Assembly: GCA_019925795.1 (NCBI GenBank)
Contig: CM034310.1
Coordinates: 20,976,764 to 21,040,763, forward strand
Direction of reading: 5' to 3'
Length of the DNA stretch: 64,000 nucleotides
Origin: Dendrobium chrysotoxum
Taxonomy: Eukaryota; Streptophyta; Magnoliopsida; Asparagales; Orchidaceae
Of this stretch, positions 45,873 to 56,892 are shown one piece after another. The notes beneath the pieces were generated by a model that was not told the origin of the DNA, made no database searches, and saw nothing but the letters and a program-made list of their open reading frames with translations. Made by a program: the position numbers and the translations under genes. The stretch's first letter is position 1; the number at the start of each line of letters is the position of its first letter.

Positions 45873-46134
45873 TATTATTGTTTTATGGAATAAAACGGTT
45901 TAAATTTCTTTCTGTTAGTTAATGCATTACCCAATCATCATAAACAATGACATTCGATAGAATGTCATTACTGATAGAGTTAATTTAAGTCAATAGGTCT
46001 TGATTTACAGTTAAGAGCTCCATTGCTTTGTTAACACTTACGAAAAAACACAAACATTGCTTAAGATTGAGCTATGACTATGGAATTATGGACCATCATT
46101 GTCGTCTCAAGAGAAAGCCCACATTTATCTTAGG

Positions 46135-46275
46135 AGTGTATGTCAACTAGCTTAGTTGGTAAAGATTTTGAGAGTTATTGTCATGGACTTTAGATCGAAT
46201 CTCATCTATATTAAATTCTTTCTTTGACACTTAATATTCCTCATTTTTGTCTTAGAAGAGGCTAGTAAAAAAAGT
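46135..46275 (+). mobile_element. tRNA-headed SINE candidate 2
   Basis: ACTAGCTTAGTTGGTAAAG matches a tRNA box A well, and TAGATCGAATCTC about 40 bp later resembles box B. The 3' end is GAGGCTAGTAAAAAAAG. The layout resembles the candidate at 42,965 though the bodies differ. It is not a tRNA gene: no acceptor stem or anticodon arm can be folded from it. Confidence 0.55.
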
Positions 46276-46724
46276 CTCCATTCATACCATGGCCCTTTTC
46301 TTGTAAATAAAACCCAAAAACACCCTTTTCTCTAAAAGGTATATAACAAATAATTACGTGCACCTGTGTGTATAATTACATGCCTTTTTAGCAAATCATG
46401 AATGGGTTCATATGCAATTTCTTGATTGTCATCTTTAATTATGTTTGATCACACATAATTATGCATGATTGATCACAAAAGGTTCAGCTTTTTCAGGATG
46501 TCTAGGATTTAGGGTTTCTAGTGTAGATCTAGAATGAGATGCAAGAAAACAAGTACAAGAAATAAAATTATAGTCCACAAATATTTAGAAAAAATTCCTT
46601 TATTTTGATAAAAATCAAGAATTCATCCTGAATGATAATTCAATAATCACCAATAGTGATTTTGTTAGAAATTTGAAATAATAAAAATCATAGCACAATA
46701 AAAAAACCATATTATAATAAATTA

Positions 46725-47580
46725 GAGCAAGTCCAACCACATACACAAAACCAATTATAGTCCATTCCTATTTCAGTTGGATTACAACAAGGATCAACCT
46801 TAAGCCCATATCTTTTTGCTTTAGTCATGGATTTTCTTATTAGACATTTGCAAGAGGATGTACCTTGGTGTATGCTTTTTGCTGATGTTATTCTTCTTGT
46901 TGATAAGACTAGAGAGGGAGTTGAAGATAAACTTGAATTATGGAGGTCAACCTTGAAGTTTAAAGGTTTTCGTTTGAGTAGATTTAAAACTGAATACATT
47001 GAGTATAATTTTAGTAGTAATATATCAAGTAGGGGGATTCTGACTTTGGGCGATCTAGTCATTAATAAGAGTACACATTTTAGATAACTTGGGTCTATTA
47101 TTTAGAGTGATGGTGAAATAGGCTGGGATATTATTAGTAGAATTCAAGTTGGATGGTTGAAGTGGAGGATTGCATCGGGCTTGTTGTGTGATAGAAAATA
47201 CCCCTCAAACTTAAGGGAAAATTCTGTAAGATGGTGGTGCCTAAAATGCTTTATGGCGAAGAATGTTGGCCATTAAAAGAGAAGCATAATATTAAGTTAA
47301 GTGTTGCAAAGATGAGAATGCTTAGGTGGATGAGTGACTTAACTCTTAGAGGAAGAATATAAAACGAGCATATACGTGAAAGGTTTGAGTAGCTCCAGTG
47401 GCAGACAAGATTATAAATAGTTTTCTTAGATGGTTTGGTTGCATAAAACGGCGCATTTCTTTATTAGATTTAAATGAGAATTTGACTCTTAACAGGACAC
47501 AATGGAGAAAAATTATTCATGTAGCTGACCCGACATAGTGGTATAAAGGCTTGATGTTGTTGTTATTGTTATTGTTGGTT
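46725..47580 (+). mobile_element. RTE-type LINE fragment (plus)
   Basis: The stretch 46,827-47,083 translates as MDFLIRHLQEDVPWCMLFAD and then KLELWRSTLKFKGFRLSRFKTEY, the conserved RT end of plant RTE elements (family form: CMLFADDI.L). Here the catalytic FADD has become FADV. Downstream pieces (LGSI, GWLKWRIASGLLCDRK) continue in decayed frames to LTLNRTQWRKIIHVAD at 47,480-47,535 and a TTG/GTT-rich tail at 47,552-47,575. It is 5'-truncated, non-functional and lies inside CNGC intron 1 in the sense direction. Confidence 0.85.
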
Positions 47581-48307
47581 TCTTATATGGTGATCAAAAT
47601 CACGGTATTTATGTTTCAAGAGCCTCTAATCAAAACCTAACAGTAACAATGATATTTTCCTTGTCTTAAGTAAGAGATTTTGGTTTGGTGTTCCACCACG
47701 ATAAAAGAAGCTTTTTTCAAATAAATTTGCTCTGGCAATATTCCTTTATCAGACAACATCCACATATTAGGTAATACGTGTGACACTAGGAAAATAGTGA
47801 CAAACCAAGTTTCATAATTTCGCAATTAAGAATGATAAAAATTTTTATGAAACGAATGTTTCAGATGATGGTATTTATTGTTCCCAAATTTGTTGTTATA
47901 GCCATTTAGATTAAATGAGCTTTCTTAATCATCCATTTGAAGCATTTCAACAATTTCAGCACCTTCAATATTAAGAAATACATAGAAACTTATTAATTTG
48001 ATATGAATCTATACAGCATTCATATCTTTATTGTGTATTGTGCCATAGATGTTAGAAGTTTTTCGGAATGTTTTCCTTGTTCTAGAGCGTGATTATCAGT
48101 CTTAAGGTAGCATTTGTTTGTCATGTGACTAAAAAGTAATTTTTTGAGTAGGCTAGATCTCCATCTTAAGAGGAAATAATGGCACAGTCATTCACAATTA
48201 GCAGAATCAGATATTCTTTTTCCAGTTCATCAATCTTGCAAGCACTTTTTCTCCTTTTGCATTTGATTTAGGATTCACAATTTTCTAACGGTATCCTTAT
48301 GTTTCAG

Positions 48308-48884
48308 GTTGGATCAGTCAAACCAAACATTGTCATTTGTTCCAAATTGTGGAAAAATGAAGAAGCGTGGTTTCCTCATGGAGGGATTTGGTGTGGGTTC
48401 AAAGAATCCAACAAAGCCGTTCAAAATTGGAATGAAAAAGGGATCTGAAGGACTTAGGTCACTGGGTAAATCTCTTAGATTTACAGGTACGAAGGGAGTT
48501 TTCCAAGAGGATCTCAAGGTTTCAGAGAAGAGGATTTTTGATCCTCAAGATCTATTTCTTTTGAGAATGAACAGGCTTTTCGTAATATCATGTATTCTTG
48601 CTGTATCAATTGATCCATTGTTCTTTTATCTTCCTGTTTACGATGATAACTCAAATTGCCTCAGCATAGATCGGAAGCTCGCATACACCTCAACCACATT
48701 ACGCACTATGATTGATTCTTTCTATCTCCTTCGAATGGCTCTTCAGTTCTGTACTGCTTACATTGCTCCCTCCTCTCGCGTTTTTGGTAGAGGTGAACTT
48801 GTAATTGATCCTGCTCAGATAGCTAATCGTTACTTACGGCGTTTCTTCACTGTTGATTTCCTTGCTGTGCTACCACTACCACAG
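48308..48884 (+). CDS. Cyclic nucleotide-gated ion channel, group II (CNGC5/6/9-like), exon 2
   Basis: This exon encodes the N-terminal cytosolic part and first membrane segments of a plant cyclic nucleotide-gated channel, a plasma-membrane cation (often Ca2+) channel. Acceptor TTATGTTTCAG ends at 48,307, donor CCACAG|GTTTAA at 48,885 (phase 0, after ...LPLPQ, a conserved exon border in the family). Group II signs are GLRSLGKSLRF, FQEDLKVSEKRIFDPQD and SSRVFGRGELVIDPAQIA. Segment S1 is about LFVISCILAVSIDPLFFYLP, S2 lies around LRTMIDSFYLL, S3 begins at FFTVDFLAVLPLPQ. No stops or shifts. With exon 1 it gives 212 codons of an expected ~700-750. S4-S6, the pore and the nucleotide-binding domain should follow, but I find no such exon up to 64,000. 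Confidence 0.92.
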
Positions 48885-49911
48885 GTTTAAGAAACTCTTC
48901 ATATTATCGCTTATATTTATTTTTCGTTTTTCAGATCTGCACTGATTCAGTTTCATTATGTTTGTTTTTGTCTGTAAGCATGCTACATAGTGCATACTGG
49001 TGGTTCTCTCTCTGACTCTCTCTTATTTTCTTATTTCGCTTCATGATAGTTGAAGTCAAGCTTCAAGTCATTTAGGTTTAATACAAGTGGAACAATGAAT
49101 GGAAATCTTCAATATAAGAGCTGACTAAATTTGATAGGTTTTCTGAATTATCTGAGTAAATAACTAGCCTAAACTACCCTATCTAGGTTACCTCTGAATA
49201 GTTTAAGAACTTTTTTTTCTGAATTTCTTTTTCATGGTTAATTCTATCTTCCAAGATATTATGTTTATTATTTTCTATCGCCTGCAATGCACAATTAAGA
49301 TCAATTCAAGAGTTTGGTAGATTAAGGTGATTAAGTTGCCCATCCTGCTAAACTTAATGCCATTTTCATTTGTTCCTGTGAACTTCTAGGGAATCAATTA
49401 ATGAATGCTTCATAATCCTGTGGTTTAATTTAATAAAAATGTTGACAACCATTTTCTTTATGTGGATAATGTGCATATGAGTTTATCTAAATGTCCTATG
49501 GGTTCTTTTCTATTGTCAAATAGGGTAGTCTGTGATTTTGAGGTAGTTTCAACCAACTACATACAATAACTTAAGTTTAGCTTTTTCAATTACCTTTTCA
49601 ACTCAATAAACTCCTGATAGAACATAATAGAGATCAAATTGAAGAATGGTAAAGTTTGAATCAGTTCTTGACCAAGCCATCCCTTTGTAAATAGTCAAGT
49701 TTTAGGGGCATAAACATAATTTACCCAAATATCTATAGTCAATAAATGTCTTCTAAATTATATCCTTATTGTATTGAACTAGAGCATTAGATCACATTGG
49801 ATACCAAATTTAATGTACTTTGGCAAGAGTAGTATTAATGTGGGTAAACTATTTGGAACACCTTGTGATGCACTTGTTCGTTTTGTGGGGTTTATAAAGG
49901 GTAGGGATAGA
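48885..49911 (+). other. Start of CNGC intron 2, no feature found
   Basis: Ordinary AT-rich, T-rich sequence after the donor at 48,885. No exon with the expected next CNGC motif (IVVWRFL...) is present. Confidence 0.6.
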
Positions 49912-49916
49912 GAAGC

Positions 49917-51632
49917 TGATGCAGGACATAGATGAAACTTTGATTCGGGTAAGGATTTTGCACGCTTAATGAATAGGAGCTAATTAATGAAAGCTTTATG
50001 ATGATTCGAACAATGAAATAAAACCAAAGAGCGGTAAACACAAGCTTAGGCTAAGTTACTCGCGGAAAGTAAAAAACCTCATAATAATCAATTACTCTTG
50101 ATTTTGCATACGAGATGAGTTTCAACAAGAAATTCCTAATCTAACAATAAGAGTAGTGCTATGAAAGATATCTTACACACTTCCTACTAAATACTAAGAT
50201 TTTAGCGGAGCTTGGCGAGATTTTGCATGAATCAAATAAAACCACAAGCAAGGATAAACGAAGAAGGTAGGAGAGAAGGAAAGAGTTCACCCTTTGTGAA
50301 GACTAGACCTTCCCTCGAACTTGGGCAGCAATTGTTGGCTGCAGGAATTGTTGGACAGCCACCTCTATGTTCAGAAACCTTGGGACAACAGGTGGACAAT
50401 ATCCAGGATAGTCTGGACAGCGATTGGGATTGTTCTGGCAACCTGGACAGCAAACTACTTTGCTGAAAACTGCAGGACAGCTGTTTTCCTGATTCTGAAC
50501 TTCAGGACAGCAACTAGAACTTGTTCCGAATTCTGGAATTAATCCTGGACAGCAGCTTTGGTCCTTGGGAAAAGTCTGGACAGCAACCTCTATTGGTTGT
50601 ATAAACCTGGACTGATGTTGTAAGGTGTTGGAGGCTGTTGGACAGCAAACTCAGACCTCCAAAGATGCGGGACAGCAGGTTTCCCTTGCTGGAATGTGAG
50701 GGCAGCTAGCAAAATTACTGGGAGGAAATAAAAGCCATGAGGTTGGCCTGGGGAGGAGGTAGCCAGGTTTAGGAAAACCTAAGGCTCATGGTAGTGTTTA
50801 ATTCGGCTAGGGGAGAGGGGAAAGAGAGTTTTAATTATTTCCAATGAGAGAGGTTCTCCTTTTGAAAGAAATTAATTCATGGGGCTAGGGAGATTCGACC
50901 AAGAGAGGGGAGAGAGAAAGGTGTCTAGGTTCATTGTATGTGGAATTAAAGCTCTAATTAATCAATTACTCCTGATTTGATTAATTGATTTAATTATGAG
51001 CTTTTCCAAAAATAGGATTCAAGAGAAAGGAAAGATTTTGAATTCTAGATTTGATTTATTTCAAATTCAAATTCCTTCCAAAAATAGAGTGAGTTAAATA
51101 AGGAAAGGGGAGATTTTAGGAAACAATCTGGAAAGGAAAAGATGGGGAGGGTTGGGAAATAGGAAAGCTTCCTATTTAGAGAATTTGGAAATTAGGAAAG
51201 GTTTTAAATCAATCCTATTTAATTTAAAATTAAATAGAATTAAATTAGGAAATTTTCCTAAAATGTGATTTCATAATTTAGGCAAGGATTCAAACTCAAA
51301 TTAATTTGAATTTTAAATTTGAAAGACTTGCCCAAATATGAAAACCCAAATTGGAAAGGATTAATGGCTTGCTTGAATTGAAAATCCAAAGATGGATGGT
51401 ACTTTGGAGGAGGCCGGTGGCTTGGATGTTTGGAGGCGGTGGTAGGAGGTGGTGAGGAGTAGAGGTGGTGGTTTGAGGGGGTGGGTGGGTTCGGCTAGGT
51501 GGAGGTGTGGGGAAACCGGCGGTAAGAGGGGCAAGGGACTTAGGTTGAATGGCTTGGTGGTGGGGAAGGTAAGGCCGGTTTGGGTGTGGAGGGGAGATGG
51601 GTTGGTGGGGAAAATTGGTAGGTGGCAAGTGT

Positions 51633-51663
<31 letters not shown>

Positions 51664-52056
51664 GGTGGTTAGGGAATTCTGGCGGCTAGGAGGAAAGAGG
51701 ATTGAAAGAAAAAGAACGATAAAACAAACCACGAACCTGGCCGTCTCCAAGGTTGGTGGGTAATCTGCTTCCCTCTCTAGGGATCTCTCTAAAACTCTCT
51801 CCTAGAACTTTCACAACTCAAAGAATACATGTGCAGAAATTTTCTTATCATTCATTCATTAACCCTCAAAGAAGGAGGAGAGAGCTTTAAATAGCCAATA
51901 CAATGTGACAAATAAAAGTACTAAAATGCCCCTAGGGCTTACACATGTCTAAACCCTTAAGTAAGGGAAAAAGTGGAAAAGACAATAAAATTCATACATA
52001 AGACTAATACATCAATAAATAAAATGAACATAAAAATAGAGCGCATGTCCTCATCA
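49917..52056 (-). mobile_element. Solo LTR (2,140 bp) with perfect 5-bp target duplication
   Basis: It begins TGATGCAGGACAT and ends ATGTCCTCATCA, so TG...CA ends with near-perfect terminal inversion, and is flanked by GAAGC on both sides (49,912-49,916 and 52,057-52,061). No internal retrotransposon region is present: this is the product of LTR-LTR recombination. Read on the minus strand there is a TATA-like GGCTATTTAAAGC at about 51,900 followed by a pyrimidine-rich start region, so I place the original element on the minus strand (inference). It contains GGACAGC repeats (50,350-50,710), a GT9 run (51,629-51,646) and a 19-G run (51,647-51,665). The Pro- or Gly-rich ORFs at 51,296-51,763 are by-products. 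The family was not determined. Confidence 0.85.
50350..50710. repeat. Irregular GGACAGC repeats inside the solo LTR
   Basis: TGGACAGCA/C and close variants (GGGACAACAGG, GGACAATATCC) occur more than a dozen times at 20-45 bp spacing, as at 50,355, 50,423, 50,450, 50,473, 50,510, 50,548, 50,578, 50,640 and 50,670. The spacer sequences differ. They may be remnants of an old short tandem repeat. Confidence 0.7.
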
Positions 52057-52140
52057 GAAGCTTTAGTTGTTGCATGATTTCAAACCAGATAAATAGCTTC
52101 ATTGCTATGATGCACCGACACTCCACTTAAAGAGCCAATG

Positions 52141-52330
52141 CAGTGTCGGACACGTGTCGGACACGGACACGCGTCCGACACGGCACGGACACGTGTCCGA
52201 CACGGCACGGACACGTGTCCGACACGGCACGGACACGTGTCCGACACGGCTATGACGTGTCAAATTTTAAAAAAAATTAAATAAAATCGGACACGCGTGT
52301 CCCGATTTTTAAGAATTAAATTTAAAAAAA
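52141..52330 (+). repeat. Left end of hAT element I: CGGACACGTGTCC palindrome array
   Basis: CAGTGTCGGACACG, a CA-TG type hAT end, starts at 52,141 and is followed by repeats of CACGGCACGGACACGTGTCCGA and variants to about 52,250. A further CGGACACGCGTGTCCCG palindrome lies at 52,288-52,304. Arrays of short subterminal motifs near the ends are usual in hAT elements, where the transposase binds. The possible 8-bp target copy AGCCAATG lies just left, but I found no matching right end. Confidence 0.6.
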
Positions 52331-52435
52331 AATCGTTTATGTATAACCTTATTCCCCCGCTCCCGTAGCCCTACATTTCGTTTGGGCGGCTTTCTTCGTA
52401 TTTGTTTAGGGCAAGTGAGGCGAGCGTTCCTTCGT

Positions 52436-52900
52436 CATTTCCGCTCGCACCCGAGGCCAAACTGCGAGCAGCAGGCCGCTCGTCGTGCACTTCGTGGTTT
52501 CCGATCGCAACCGAGGCCAAACCGCGAGCAGCCGAGCCGCTCTTTGCTTCCTTCGTCATTTCCGCTCGCGCCCGAGGCCAAACCGCGAGCAGCAGGCCGC
52601 TCGTCGTGCACTTTGTGGTTTCCGATCGCAACCGAGGCCAAACCGCGAGCAGGCGAGGCACTCTTTGCTTCCTTCGTCGTTTCCGCTCGCACCCGAGGCC
52701 AAACCGCGAGCAACGAGCAATCCTTCGTCGTTTCCGCTCGCACCCGAGGCCAAACCACGAGCAGCAGAACCGCTCGTCGCTTCCTTCGTGGTTTCCGATC
52801 GCAACCGAGGCCAAACCGCGAGCAGCCAAGCCGCTATTTGCTTCGTCATTTCTGCTCGCACCCGAGGCCAAACTGGATCAACGAGCATTCCTTCGTCGTT
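52436..52900 (+). repeat. Eight GC-rich ~60-bp repeats, two alternating types
   Basis: Units start at about 52,441, 52,501, 52,562, 52,622, 52,683, 52,734, 52,795 and 52,852. Type 1 has CCGCTCGCACCCGAGGCCAA and then ACCGCGAGCAGC, so GCTCGC and GCGAGC pair. Type 2 has CCGATCGCAACCGAGGCCAA and pairs less well. The first four alternate 1-2-1-2. Because the block is GC-rich and lacks stops, long overlapping ORFs appear on both strands; all follow the repeat and none looks like a real protein. Confidence 0.85.
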
Positions 52901-53533
52901 TCTGCGGAAGTCTTCATTTAAGGTATTAATTTCTTGCTGAAAAACCTCAAATTATAGTTATTATAAAGTACTAGTTAAAGATGAATCATCCAAATCATCT
53001 TGAACTTGATTTATCATTTATTAGTTTCTCCTGTCTTTCTTCTATAACAATATGAAAATAGAATTAGCTAGTGTTTAATTTCATATCACTTCCCTCCTCA
53101 ATAGAATTAGCTAGTGTTTAATTTCATATTTCTTCGGTAAAAGAGTTTGTGGTAGATGCACTAAAGTTACTGTTCAACTTTAAAAAAAGTTATAATACTC
53201 ATAACTTAAAATAAAGTTACTTTCCCTGTTTTAAGAACCAAGTTTTAAGAAGCTTCTTTCTATGAGCACTTTATTAATATGTCAATCTGGAATTGCATTC
53301 TCCTGAATTTTTGGTTTTTGATATCTTTTTGAATGCAAAAGGTACTTCTGGTTTCTCATTAATTTGGGAAGTAAGTTGTAGTTTAGCAATTTTAAATGTT
53401 TTTCAATATGTCATTGTCACCCAAATCTTTTACAAAATGTGGTTGAATAGAGATAGTGCTATTTATTCTTTGTGGGATTTGTGTATAAATTTTTTTCTTC
53501 CTTTGTTTCTACCAATTTCGTAGGGTTTGTAAA

Positions 53534-54733
53534 ATGAGCTGTAGTGCTGGTGGGAGTGGTTCAAAAGAGCCTTCTTTAGAAACTGATAAGCCATTATGGA
53601 ATCATGTTACGAAGTTAGGAAAAATATTTGAAGGAGGAGGGAATGTGTCATTCAAATGCAATTATTGTGGTGACACCTACAAAGGATCTTATTCTAGAGT
53701 GAAAGCACATCTACTTAAGATTTCTGGCCATGGAATTAAAATGTGTCCTAAGATTACAACCTCGCAGTTGATTGAATTGAACAGACAAGTTGATGAGGCT
53801 GAATCTAGGATCAAAAGGGCACTTCCTAAAGAGATACCTTTGCCATCCACCCATGGTTCATCCCACACTTCTTCCTCATCTGTTAGAGTTGATCATACAA
53901 TATCATATGATTCAAAGAAAAGAAAAGGAGTTGCAAGTAGTGCTTTAGAGAAGGCTTTCAACATGCAGCAGCGAGAGGAATTGGATGGTGAAATAGCAAG
54001 GATGTTTTTTTCAGCGGGACTTCCTTTCAACCTTGCAAGAAATCCTCATTACAAAAATGCATTCACTTTTGCATGTAATAACAATATTGCTGGTTATATT
54101 CCACCTGGCTACAATGCATTAAGATCAAAATTATTAGAAAGGAAAAGAGCACATATTGAAACATTGCTTGAGCCAACAAAAGGAGTGTGGAAAGAAAAAG
54201 GTGTAACCTTGATGTGTGATGGTTGGACTGATCCTCAAAGAAGACCACTCATTAACTTCATGGCCGTTACAGAGAATTCCCCAATGTTTATTAAAGCTGT
54301 GAATTGTGAAGGAGAATACAAGGATAAATATTTCATTGCCAATTTGATTAAAGAGGTGATTGTCATTGTTGGGCCTTCAAATGTGGTGCAGGTTATTACA
54401 GATAATGCGCCGGTGTGTAGAGCTGCAGGATTGTTGGTGGAGCAAACTTATCCTCATATATTCTGGACTCCATGTGTTGTGCACACTTTAAATCTTGCTC
54501 TAAAAAATATTTGTGCAGCAAAGAATACAGAGGCAAATGAAATCATCTATGCTGAATGTCATTGGATAACAACGGTTGCAGATGATGCAGTTTTGGTTAG
54601 AAATTTCATTATGAACCACTCAATGAGACTTTCAATGTTTAATGATTTCTCACATTTGAGAATGTTAGCTGTTGCTGAAACTCGTTTTGCCTCTGTAATA
54701 ATCATGTTGAGGCGAGGCATTTTTTGTTTGTGA
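53534..54733 (+). pseudogene. hAT element I transposase, 3'-truncated (BED finger, DUF659)
   Basis: hAT transposases cut and move the element. The ORF starts at ATG 53,534 (399 codons to the stop). A BED-type zinc finger lies at about residues 20-75 (WNHVTKLGKIFEGG, then FKCNYCGDTYKG, H at HLLKISGHGIKMC). The DUF659 catalytic part is at about 215-340 (GVTLMCDGWTDPQRRPLINF, VVQVITDNAPVCRAAG, WTPCVVHTLNLALKNI). It is intact to ETRFASVIIML at about 54,705. There the nested hAT-II element begins, and the last codons (RRGIFCL) come from it. The C-terminal dimerisation domain (hATC) is missing, so no active transposase can be made. Confidence 0.9.
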
Positions 54734-55615
54734 GGCGAGGCGTTAGCCTCAATGCGTTTTGAGGCGTAAGCCTCAAAATCCAAAAAATGTGTAAAGTAAA
54801 AATAAAAATAAAAAATGATTTTTTATATAATATCCAAATATTATCTTACAGAATGACATATTAACTTCTATTGAACTATGAAGTAACAACTTTATATACA
54901 TATGAAATAAAAAAATGCATACGATGTAAAGTGGTAAGTGATAAATTATGTGAAATAGAATTGAAATCCAAATATTATAAGAGCAAAACAACATAAAATA
55001 TATGAATTGCATAAAATTATCATATAATATCAAGTTCAGTTCTAAATTTTTTCTTTCTTAGTTCCGTACTCATCTATATTTAGTTAATAAAGAAAGTTGA
55101 AATAATTGACAATGCAGAAATCATTTGTACTATCGTTACTAAGTTTAATTTTATTTGAGTCATTGTCATAACAATTTGTTCTCTCCCCTGCCTCGTCCTA
55201 TAGGGTGGATACCTCTCAATGTACCTCATTTATTTCAATCATCTTCATTTTTCGTAAATTTTTGTCATCAACATAAATATAAGAGTAATACTCCAAAATT
55301 TTAAAAGGAGATGGTGGTGGCGTGCAGCTTTCAAGTGATCCCTCATGATAGCTACAACGTTGGTGGCTACGGTGAAGGCGGAGGGCTAGAGGGCGAGAAG
55401 GTTGCTGCAACTTGGGGGTTCAAGAATGCATGATTTTTTTTAGGCTTTTGTATAGGATTTAGGTAAGTTTTAAATAAAAAAAAACATAAATAAAGTGAGG
55501 TGTACACCAAGATGAGGCGTGAACCTCATAAAAAAAATCCGAGGTATAAGCCTCGAGGCATTTTTCACTAGAATTGCGTTGAGGCGGGCCTCATATTGTG
55601 CAATTTTAAACAATG
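54703..55615. mobile_element. hAT-II family copy 1, nested in the hAT-I transposase
   Basis: The body shares long stretches with the copy at 63,672 (GAGGCATTTTTTGTTTGTGAG, GTGATTTTTTATATAATAT-like, AATTATGTGAAATAGAATTG). Its right end GTGCAATTTTAAACAATG (55,615) fits the inverted terminal repeat of copy 2 (CAAGGTTTAAAATTGCG). Subterminal GAGGCGTTAGCCTC and GAGGCGTAAGCCTC palindromes flank it. The left terminal repeat is gone: the transposase codons run directly into TTGAGGCGAGGC at about 54,708. No coding sequence. The left boundary is a deletion, not a clean insertion. Confidence 0.8.
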
Positions 55616-56892
55616 AGTGATGTTCCTGAAACTAGTAGCACTATAATGTTTTAAATGTATTATGTTCTGCTAATACGTTTTTTATACTGTAATGATTTAT
55701 TAAATATTTAAATAGATTGTTTTCAGTATTTTAATTGAATATTGATATATATGATGAGTTTGTGATAGAAGTATGCTGAGATGGTTTTGCTTACTCTATG
55801 ATTTTCCTGACATTTCAGGAAATGGAAAAGGCTCCCCAGGTCCATGATTATTAAGTTATTCCTTTTTGTAATCCAGTAATAATTATTGTGGTGTATTGAT
55901 TGTTTGTTAGTTGGATTATTGTATATGAGTTTTGGGAATAAATGAAATATTGTTTATATTATCATTTTTTATTTGGGATTTTATAGATAGCTCTGGTTTA
56001 TTTTGTGTTGTGGATGAATTAAAATATAGGTTTAGACATTCAATCTTTCCATTAGGTTCGAGGATGTCATAGGCTCCTTGCTTTGTTGAAGCTCCTCCTA
56101 CTTGCTCTCTTTTGGGAATTGTGCCTCCAGTGGTCCCACCACCTCATTCCTTTGCAAATGTGGTTGGTGGATTGAATGTTTTTTGTTTATATTCTTCTTC
56201 ACTCTATCAGAAGTTTAGATTTGACCTCCTTCCCCTTTGATGGACAATACAACATTAGTTTAAGTCTGCACTCAGAAATTGAAACCAGGTTTAAACTCTC
56301 CTTTGGAACTAGGATGTTGACCTCCATCTACATGTTACGATCAATCAAGTGCATTGAGGAAGATGACTATTAGACACGTTGTTTAGAATGAAAATCGAAG
56401 CTCCTCAATCATGCTTGAAATCACACGAACTTCGTTCATTTGTGAGGACGGATTTCATTGACACGTTCAGGATGTCGAATATATTGAAGAAGAATTGTTC
56501 GCACATAAATTGGCTTGATTAAATGACAAAAGCAATGATTAGTGGATGTAATGTTGCGCAACATTGCTCAAATAGCGCTCGATTATGAAACGAATTGCTC
56601 AGTTGTGCTCAAAACATCGAAAATACCGAAGGGAGGACCTCTCGCGATCAATTTGAATGAAGGCGATCGACTGTTGATGGAGGTGACATTGCGCGACATC
56701 GCTTGAATGATGTTCATTCGCAAAATGAATTTCGCTGTTGCGTCCGAAATAGAAAAAAAACATAAATATGATTGTAATATTGCTCTAGTTATTACATGAT
56801 GCAAAAAAGTGAAATTCCCCGTGCGAGGGGCCAATCAATATTTTTCTTTCATTATAAGCTAATTAATTTTAAACTATTATTGTTATATATAT
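55616..56892. other. Remainder of the hAT-I region, unassigned
   Basis: Directly after the nested element comes a short stretch (GATGTTCCTGAAACTAGTAGC) that may be the tail of the hAT-I transposase ORF, then AT-rich DNA and a region at 56,380-56,740 with several GCGC/TCGC motifs. I find no hATC motif, no right terminal repeat matching 52,141 and no other gene. Confidence 0.4.

Larger units (their letters stand above)
45127..48307 (+). other. CNGC intron 1 (3.2 kb)
   Basis: GT at 45,127 and AG at 48,306-48,307. It holds a MITE (45,446-45,872), a SINE candidate (46,135-46,275) and an RTE fragment (46,725-47,580). The rest (47,581-48,307) is plain AT-rich intron sequence. Confidence 0.85.

Noticed and set aside
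46135..46200. tRNA gene suggested by a good box A
   Set aside because: No acceptor, D or anticodon stems can be formed and box B is decayed; a SINE head explains it better.
48314..48517. Minus-strand ORF opposite CNGC exon 2
   Set aside because: Shadow of the channel coding frame.
51296..51763. Pro-rich and Gly/Arg-rich ORFs in the solo LTR
   Set aside because: Low-complexity translation of C/G-rich LTR sequence, including GT and poly-G runs.
52371..52940. Six overlapping ORFs of 107-179 codons on both strands
   Set aside because: All follow the 60-bp GC-rich repeat; no frame is favoured and no domain is recognisable.
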